Assembly (NCBI GenBank): GCA_910585485.1
Contig: CAJUEZ010000073.1
Coordinates: forward strand, 1 to 6,995
Direction of reading: 5' to 3'
Length of the DNA stretch: 6,995 bases
Source of the DNA: an uncultured Clostridia bacterium
GTDB taxonomy: Bacteria; Bacillota; Clostridia; UBA1381
Shown: one piece after another, positions 1-4,470 of the stretch
Layout: each line of letters begins with the position of its first letter
Position numbering within the stretch: the first letter of the stretch is position 1
Notes under the pieces: model-generated
Told to the model about the DNA's origin: nothing
Database searches by the model: none
Seen by the model: the letters and a program-made list of their open reading frames with translations, nothing else
Translations under genes and position numbers: made by a program

Positions 1-551
1 AACACAATAAGGCTCGTCCTTGTGGAACGTATAATCTCGTCTATCGTATTAATAGATTCCGCAAGATATACACCGCCGACTATTTCCCCGCCTATTTCTA
101 TAGGCACAGCAACACTTATAAGCCTCATATTATTTTCACCGGTGACCGTGACATCCGCCTGCTCTCCGTCAAATGCCTGTTTTAACACGTCACGCATGAA
201 CACCTTGCCGACAAGTTCAGACTCGTGATTGGTGTCATACATCACCGTATAGGATGTGTTTGTAACAACTCCTCGTATATTTGTACCTGCCAGACTTCTG
301 TCCACAACTCCCGCAAATCTATCCGACATCACCGCGGACGTGTCTGTTTCCCATACGTCAGATATAGTTTCAGATATTATGTTTGCTTTTGCAAACATAT
401 TTATCGTCTCTCCGTCATATAGATTTTCATTCAACAGTCCGATTATGTAAATACTCATCAAAACAAGTGTTGTGACTATAATCGCAAGATATGTCGCGAC
501 CATAGTGAAACGCATTGAATTGACCGTATTTCTTATCTTTTCTTTAATCAT
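1..551 (-). CDS. Sensor histidine kinase, N-terminal part (WalK/VicK-like), truncated by the window edge
   Basis: This is read directly from the minus strand; 183 codons are visible and the frame is open to the window edge. The protein starts with a short basic cytoplasmic stretch (MIKEKIRNTV). A hydrophobic membrane segment follows at about residues 16-40, then an extracytoplasmic region of about 140 residues. The second half of that region (about 95-168, with YDTNHESELVGKVFMRDVLK and ISVAVPIEIGGEIVGGVYLA) resembles the extracellular PAS/Cache sensor domain of Gram-positive WalK-type kinases. A second membrane segment seems to begin at about residue 180 (SLIV). The HAMP, His-phosphoacceptor and ATPase domains would lie outside the window, so kinase function is inferred from this architecture and from the adjacent response regulator. 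The ATG overlaps the regulator stop by 8 bases and has no clear Shine-Dalgarno site, which suggests translational coupling. It should phosphorylate the upstream regulator in response to an envelope signal. Confidence 0.82.
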   Translation of the reverse strand, partial: MIKEKIRNTVNSMRFTMVATYLAIIVTTLVLMSIYIIGLLNENLYDGETINMFAKANIISETISDVWETDTSAVMSDRFAGVVDRSLAGTNIRGVVTNTSYTVMYDTNHESELVGKVFMRDVLKQAFDGEQADVTVTGENNMRLISVAVPIEIGGEIVGGVYLAESINTIDEIIRSTRTSLIV

Positions 552-1227
552 TCTTATAGTAATAACCAACACCCCATTTTGTTCTTATATACATAGGCTC
601 AGCGGGATTATTCTCAATTTTTTCCCTAAGACGTCTTATATGCACGTCCACCGTTCGAACATCTCCCGGATAATCAAATCCCCACGCTATGTCAAGAAGA
701 TTTTCTCTCGTATACACCTTCCCCGGATTTCTCATAAACAGTTCAAGCAAATCAAACTCCTTGCTCGTAAGTTCAATCACATTATCTTTAATTACCACGC
801 GTCTGAAATTATAATCCAGCGTTATATCGCCGGATATAATAAGCTTGTCCTTCTCGCCTTTTTGGACAGGATTTACACGTCTTAAAATAGCTTTTATTCT
901 TGCTGTCACTTCACGTATGTTAAACGGTTTTGTGATATAATCGTCCGCGCCGTATTCCAGACCGAGAATTTTATCTATATCCTCGCTTTTTGCCGTTAAC
1001 ATTATAATAGGCACGTTTGAAAATCCGCGTATCGTGCGGCATACCGTAAAACCGTCCACCTTAGGCAGCATAAGGTCAAGTAATATGAGGTCTATTGTCT
1101 CGTCATGCGCGAGACGTATAGCCTCTTCGCCGTCAAAAGCGGCAACAACGCTGTATCCCTCCTGCTCAAGGTTGAACTTGATTCCCTTTACCAATAGTTT
1201 TTCATCTTCTACAACAAGTATTTTCAT
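544..1227 (-). CDS. Two-component response regulator, OmpR/PhoB family (WalR/PhoP-like)
   Basis: This DNA-binding transcription regulator of 227 residues has the normal length for the family. The N-terminal receiver domain spans about 1-120. It has the acidic pair E7/D8 in KILVVEDEK, the phosphoacceptor Asp51 in ILLDLMLP, Thr78 in MLTA, and Tyr97 and Lys100 in GADDYITKPF. The C-terminal winged-helix domain runs from about 130 to 227, with ELTSKEFDLLELF, a recognition-helix region RTVDVHIRRLREKIE, and the wing WGVGYYY. The sequence is close in style to WalR (YycF) and PhoP, but orthology cannot be fixed without a tree. An ATG three codons upstream (1236) is also possible. I chose 1227 because AAGGG at 1237-1241 is 9 bases from it but directly abuts the upstream ATG, and because MKILVVEDE is the typical family start. 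The gene lies between a ComEA-like gene and its probable partner kinase, so its targets are probably envelope genes (inference). Confidence 0.93.
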   Translation of the reverse strand: MKILVVEDEKLLVKGIKFNLEQEGYSVVAAFDGEEAIRLAHDETIDLILLDLMLPKVDGFTVCRTIRGFSNVPIIMLTAKSEDIDKILGLEYGADDYITKPFNIREVTARIKAILRRVNPVQKGEKDKLIISGDITLDYNFRRVVIKDNVIELTSKEFDLLELFMRNPGKVYTRENLLDIAWGFDYPGDVRTVDVHIRRLREKIENNPAEPMYIRTKWGVGYYYKND

Positions 1228-1236
1228 TTGTTCCAT

Positions 1237-1241
1237 CCCTT
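1237..1241 (-). promoter_or_regulatory. Ribosome binding site deciding the response-regulator start
   Basis: On the minus strand AAGGG is followed immediately by one ATG (1236) and, 9 bases later, by a second in-frame ATG (1227). Normal spacing favours the second, giving a protein that begins MKILVVEDEK. The choice changes only three residues (MEQ). Confidence 0.6.
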
Positions 1242-1280
1242 CATATTGTATATATTATGTATATTAAATAAATTGCTGAT

Positions 1281-1646
1281 TTATTCTGCGCATATGTCAT
1301 CCTTAATATTTTCAAATTTCTTATCGCTTATTCCGGATACATTCATTATCTCTTCTATAGTCATAAAAGGTCCGTTATCGTCACGGTATTTTACTATTCT
1401 TTCCGACAACGCTTCTCCGATTCCGTCAAGAATTTCAAATTCCTCGGCAGACGCGGCATTGATGTTTATCTTTCCGTCTATCTCGCTTTCTCCATCAGGC
1501 ATATAAAGCGCGTCATCATCCACAGCAACTTCTTCCATAATAAAAGCGTCTCTTTCAAAATGCTCGACAAGTCCTCCCGCTCCGGCAAGTAATACAAATA
1601 CTGCAGCAGCAAGAATTATCTTCGCTTTTTTGTTCAAAACTAACAT
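1281..1646 (-). CDS. Small membrane-anchored helix-hairpin-helix protein, ComEA-like
   Basis: The protein has 121 residues. A basic N-terminus (KKAK) precedes one hydrophobic segment at about 9-27 (IILAAAVFVLLAGAGGL), so the rest probably lies outside the membrane. A short acidic linker (about 30-58) leads to a ComEA-type tandem helix-hairpin-helix domain at about 59-119. It starts with INAASAEEFEILDGIG and holds a second hairpin at NVSGIS (102-107). This domain binds double-stranded DNA without sequence specificity. In ComEA it is the surface DNA receptor for natural transformation. Typical Gram-positive ComEA proteins are longer and carry an SLBB domain between the membrane segment and the HhH pair; that domain is absent here. 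No comEC or other competence gene is adjacent. It precedes the response regulator by about 50 bases with no terminator, so the two are probably co-transcribed. A role in DNA uptake is possible but not shown. The start is supported by GAGGTG five bases upstream. Confidence 0.85.
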   Translation of the reverse strand: MLVLNKKAKIILAAAVFVLLAGAGGLVEHFERDAFIMEEVAVDDDALYMPDGESEIDGKININAASAEEFEILDGIGEALSERIVKYRDDNGPFMTIEEIMNVSGISDKKFENIKDDICAE

Positions 1647-1651
1647 ATAAG

Positions 1652-1657
1652 CACCTC
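1652..1657 (-). promoter_or_regulatory. Shine-Dalgarno site of the ComEA-like gene
   Basis: GAGGTG on the minus strand lies five bases before the ATG at 1646. It supports this start over any internal one. Confidence 0.75.
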
Positions 1658-1677
1658 ATATTATATCCTATATTTAT

Positions 1678-1706
1678 AGTATACCATAAATATTTCTTTT
1701 TTCCAT
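1678..1706 (-). promoter_or_regulatory. Putative leftward extended -10 promoter for the ComEA-like/two-component cluster
   Basis: On the minus strand TGGTATACT (1686-1678) matches an extended -10 element (TG, one base, TATAAT-like). It lies about 30 bases before the ComEA-like ATG. The -35 position at 17-base spacing is only ATGGAA, a poor match, so recognition would rest on the extended -10. This is a sequence-pattern call only; it would drive all three leftward genes. Confidence 0.45.
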
Positions 1707-1735
1707 CTTTTTTTACAAAATTTAATAAAATTTTA

Positions 1736-1764
1736 TTGCATTGTAATTATTATTTAGGTATAAT
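1736..1764 (+). promoter_or_regulatory. Putative sigma-A-type promoter of the D,D-carboxypeptidase gene
   Basis: A perfect -10 hexamer TATAAT (1759-1764) is preceded at 17-base spacing by TTGCAT (1736-1741), which keeps the TTG core of the -35 consensus. Transcription would start at about 1771, leaving a leader of about 85 bases before the ATG at 1856. The promoter position also shows that in-frame starts upstream, such as an ATG at 1736, are not used. Confidence 0.65.
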
Positions 1765-1776
1765 ATTTAATAAGAG

Positions 1777-1799
1777 AAATATATATTCCATATATATTT
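1777..1799 (+). repeat. AT-only perfect inverted repeat in the carboxypeptidase leader
   Basis: AAATATATAT (1777-1786) and ATATATATTT (1790-1799) are exact reverse complements around a 3-base TCC loop. It falls a few bases after the predicted transcription start, so the mRNA could begin with a hairpin. That may affect mRNA stability or mark a protein-binding site; both are inference, and AT-rich intergenic DNA makes such repeats fairly likely by chance. Confidence 0.5.
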
Positions 1800-1837
1800 T
1801 AGTCATTAATCAGATATTTACAAAAAGATTTATAAAT

Positions 1838-1842
1838 GGAGG
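1838..1842 (+). promoter_or_regulatory. Shine-Dalgarno site of the carboxypeptidase gene
   Basis: GGAGG lies 13 bases before the ATG at 1856. This spacing is longer than usual, but no other in-frame start codon fits better. An out-of-frame ATG at 1845 opens only a three-codon frame. Confidence 0.6.
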
Positions 1843-1855
1843 CAATGATATTATA

Positions 1856-3511
1856 ATGGATAAAAAGAGATTTATTTCTTTACTTCTCGCAGCGTTTATT
1901 TCCGCTGCGCCGCTGTCGCTTGTGCTGGCTGCGCCCACTCCATCGCCTAACACAACCACTTCCACAGTCACTTCACCCGACGGCACAACGAAAACAGTCA
2001 CATCGGAAGGGAATCCTGTTACAAGCCCAAAGCCCACGGCTTCTTCTGACGATGACGAAGACGACGATGAAACGGAAGTGTCAACACCGGCTCCCTCCGC
2101 GTCATCTGATTCAGCAGCCACACCGGCTCCGCAGCTTGATGCCGGCATAACAATGGAGGATTCTTCTCTTACTCCGCCTAAAATTTCATACGCGCAGTCC
2201 GCGCTGCTTATGGATATGAGTTCAGGAAGAGTTCTGTACAGCAAGAATTTGGACGAGCGCGTTTTCCCCGCGAGCACAACAAAAATCATGACGGGTATCC
2301 TCGCTCTTGAAATGGGAAATATGGACGATGTTGTAACCGCTCCGTATGAGGCTATTAAGGATATAACGCTTGAAGATTCAATGATGGGCGTGCTTGTAGG
2401 CGAAGAACTTACCATGGATCAGCTTATAAAAGGTATGCTTGTTTATAGCGCTAATGACGCAGCAAACGTAATTGCTGTACATCTTGCAGGCTCAATGGAT
2501 AACTTTGTTGAGCTTATGAATCAGAAAGCGCAGGAGTTGGGAATGACAGGCACTCACTTTGTCAATCCCTGCGGCTCGCACAATGACGAACACTATACAA
2601 CAACACGCGACCTTGCCATACTTTCAAAATACGCGATGAAAAATGATCAGTTCCGTGAAATTGTTAAAATTCCTATTTACAAGATACCTCCCACAAACAA
2701 ATATACTTCTGAGCGTATTCTTGTAAATACAAATCTGTTTTTGGGCACTTCGCGCTCATCGTATTATTACTACCCTCCGGCAACCGGAATAAAAACAGGT
2801 CATACCTCCGAAGCAGGATATTGTCTTGTTTCCTCGGCATCATATAACGATACTGAACTTTTGGCGATAGTGATGAACTGTAAAAATGTTGACACAAAGG
2901 AACAGGCATATTCTTATATAGACTCAAAAACGCTGTTTGAATTTGGTTTTGACAATTACAAACATACACCTCTCGCAAGCGTAGGAGATATTATAAACGA
3001 TTCAAAGGTCTATGAAGCAAAACAGGATATGCGAGTTGCCGTTACCGTTGAAAATGACATAGGCGCATTAATTCCCAACAAAAGCGGCAGTGAGGAGGAT
3101 ATAACGCAAACCATTGATATGCCCGATAAAATCAAAGCGCCTGTAAAAAAAGGCGATGTTATAGGCAAAGCAACCTATTACTACAAGGGTATTGAGGTTG
3201 GCTCTACAAATCTTATTGCAACAAATGATGTGGAAAGGAACAATATTCTTCACATTTTCCATATTATTTCAGGGATTATACTGCATCCGCTATTCCTTAT
3301 ACCTGCGATTATTCTGATTATTATTTTCATGTATGCAAGACATCAGAAGAAAAAGCGCGAGCGTCAGAGACGCATTCAGCAATTAAAGCGCAGCAGACAG
3401 CGCACAGCGCCCGAAAACGAAACGGGAACGCGCACACCTGATAGAAACGCTTCGAGAACACAGCGTATAGACCATAACACAAAAGCTTCAAATTCAAGAT
3501 ACAGAAGGTAA
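1856..3511 (+). CDS. D-alanyl-D-alanine carboxypeptidase (DacF/PBP5-type, peptidase S11)
   Basis: This penicillin-binding protein removes the terminal D-Ala from peptidoglycan pentapeptides outside the membrane and so limits cross-linking. It has 551 residues, longer than the roughly 380-440 usual for the family. Order: signal peptide at about 1-26 (ends SLVLAAP); Thr/Ser/Pro-rich linker at about 27-105 with an acidic run at 65-72; serine peptidase domain at about 107-365; C-terminal beta domain at about 370-458; membrane segment at about 465-493; basic tail at 494-551. All three active-site motifs are present: S140-T-T-K143 with nucleophile Ser140, S198-A-N200, and K313-T-G315. The start at 1856 is chosen because it begins a clear signal peptide (MDKKRFISLLLAAF) and follows a promoter and GGAGG. 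The gene is monocistronic, divergent from the two-component cluster and convergent with miaA. The extra linker and the transmembrane anchor with a cytoplasmic basic tail are unusual; most relatives end in an amphipathic anchor helix. The exact paralogue (dacA, dacB or dacF) is not resolved. Confidence 0.95.
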   Translation: MDKKRFISLLLAAFISAAPLSLVLAAPTPSPNTTTSTVTSPDGTTKTVTSEGNPVTSPKPTASSDDDEDDDETEVSTPAPSASSDSAATPAPQLDAGITMEDSSLTPPKISYAQSALLMDMSSGRVLYSKNLDERVFPASTTKIMTGILALEMGNMDDVVTAPYEAIKDITLEDSMMGVLVGEELTMDQLIKGMLVYSANDAANVIAVHLAGSMDNFVELMNQKAQELGMTGTHFVNPCGSHNDEHYTTTRDLAILSKYAMKNDQFREIVKIPIYKIPPTNKYTSERILVNTNLFLGTSRSSYYYYPPATGIKTGHTSEAGYCLVSSASYNDTELLAIVMNCKNVDTKEQAYSYIDSKTLFEFGFDNYKHTPLASVGDIINDSKVYEAKQDMRVAVTVENDIGALIPNKSGSEEDITQTIDMPDKIKAPVKKGDVIGKATYYYKGIEVGSTNLIATNDVERNNILHIFHIISGIILHPLFLIPAIILIIIFMYARHQKKKRERQRRIQQLKRSRQRTAPENETGTRTPDRNASRTQRIDHNTKASNSRYRR

Positions 3512-3515
3512 TTTA

Positions 3516-3545
3516 AAATGACATGGATACATATCCATGTCATTT
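3516..3545. terminator. Probable bidirectional rho-independent terminator between the carboxypeptidase gene and miaA
   Basis: ATGACATGGAT (3518-3528) and ATCCATGTCAT (3533-3543) are perfect reverse complements around a 4-base ACAT loop. Two further A-T pairs extend the stem to 13 pairs. On the plus strand it begins 5 bases after the carboxypeptidase stop and is followed by a T-rich run (ttatttttc). On the minus strand it follows the miaA stop, with an ATTTTAAATT tail. The U tract is better on the plus side. The stem is only moderately GC-rich. Confidence 0.8.
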
Positions 3546-4470
3546 ATTTTTCTAAAAATTCATCAATTAAAGTCTTTGCCTCCGAGAAAGCGTTATCCGC
3601 ATGCACATAATGTATTCTTTCGTCACGTCTGAACCATGTGAGTTGCCTTTTCGCGTAACGACGAGAACTTTGCTTTATTATATCCACTGTTTCTGAAAAG
3701 CTTGTTCTTCCATCAAGATAGTCCATAACTTCTTTATATCCTATTCCTTTCATGGAATTCAACTCACGCGTATATCCCATATCCATCAACCGCTTCACTT
3801 CATCCACAAGTCCCGCGTCCATCATTATATCTACACGTCGGTTTATCCTGTCATACAAAGCCTCTCTGTTCCAGTCAATACAAAGCATAAGCGAATTATA
3901 TCTGCTCTCAGTAAGTTTTGTTTCCTCCTGATGCTCAGAAATCGGCTTGCCTGTCAGCTTATAGAACTCTATCGCGCGTATTATTCTCCTGATATTATTG
4001 GGATGAAGTCTACGCGCTGATTCCGCGTCAAAATCCGCAAGCATTTCGAGAAGATACTCTCCCCCTTTTTCTTCAGCAATTTTTTGAAGTTTCTCTCTAA
4101 GTTCGTTGTCGGAATCCATTTCTCCAAAAGTTATATCGTTTATTACCGAGTTTATATATAGTCCTGTCCCTCCCGACATAACCGCTATTTTTCCTCTTGA
4201 ATCTATATCCGCAATCACTTTATGCGCCAATTCCGTATAATCGGCAACACTGAAATCTTCATCAGGCTCAAGAAAATCAACAAGATGATGCACTGCCATT
4301 TCCCGCTCCTCATTTGTCGGCTTGGCAGTACCAATATTCATATATTTATATATCTGCATACTGTCGGCATTTACAATTTCACCGCCGATGTAGTTCGCAA
4401 TTTTTATCGCCAGATCCGTTTTTCCTGAGGCTGTCGGTCCCGCTACAGCTATAAGGGGTATCTTAGACAA
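3544..4470 (-). CDS. miaA: tRNA dimethylallyltransferase (IPP transferase) MiaA
   Basis: MiaA transfers a dimethylallyl group from DMAPP to N6 of A37 in tRNAs reading codons that start with U. In most bacteria MiaB later methylthiolates the product. The 308 residues match the usual length. The sequence shows the P-loop GPTASGKT (11-18), DSMQIYKYMNIGTAKP (36-51) with the conserved Asp36, and SGGTGLYI (99-106). RRIIRAIEFY (161-170) and the C-terminal tRNA-contact stretch RRYAKRQLTWFRRD (270-283) follow. The start codon is TTG at 4470: the next in-frame ATG is codon 38, which would delete the P-loop, and AAGGAG lies 10 bases before TTG. The start overlaps the mutL stop by 8 bases, so translation is probably coupled to mutL. 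It is the last gene of mutS-mutL-miaA; the terminator hairpin overlaps its stop codon, and no hfq follows. Confidence 0.97.
   Translation of the reverse strand: MSKIPLIAVAGPTASGKTDLAIKIANYIGGEIVNADSMQIYKYMNIGTAKPTNEEREMAVHHLVDFLEPDEDFSVADYTELAHKVIADIDSRGKIAVMSGGTGLYINSVINDITFGEMDSDNELREKLQKIAEEKGGEYLLEMLADFDAESARRLHPNNIRRIIRAIEFYKLTGKPISEHQEETKLTESRYNSLMLCIDWNREALYDRINRRVDIMMDAGLVDEVKRLMDMGYTRELNSMKGIGYKEVMDYLDGRTSFSETVDIIKQSSRRYAKRQLTWFRRDERIHYVHADNAFSEAKTLIDEFLEK

Noticed and set aside
472..885. Plus-strand open frame of 137 codons opposite the response regulator and the kinase start
   Set aside because: It lies antisense to a well-supported regulator, has no family resemblance or ribosome binding site, and is a shadow of the real coding frame.
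1660..1665. A leftward TATAAT near the ComEA-like start as a -10 box
   Set aside because: Transcription would begin within the GAGGTG ribosome binding site at 1652-1657, so the extended -10 at 1678-1686 is more reasonable.
1736..1855. An upstream in-frame ATG at 1736 as the carboxypeptidase start
   Set aside because: It overlaps the -35 element, precedes the predicted transcription start, and would place 40 non-signal residues ahead of a clear signal peptide.
1647..1855. A WalR-type binding box between the divergent genes
   Set aside because: TGTAAT (1742-1747) and a minus-strand TGTAAA (1712-1717) occur singly, but neither has a second half-site at the required 5-base spacing.
1810..2415. 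Minus-strand open frame of 201 codons opposite the carboxypeptidase
   Set aside because: Its serine/valine-rich composition is just the complement of the Thr/Ser/Pro and acidic linker; no motif or ribosome site supports it.
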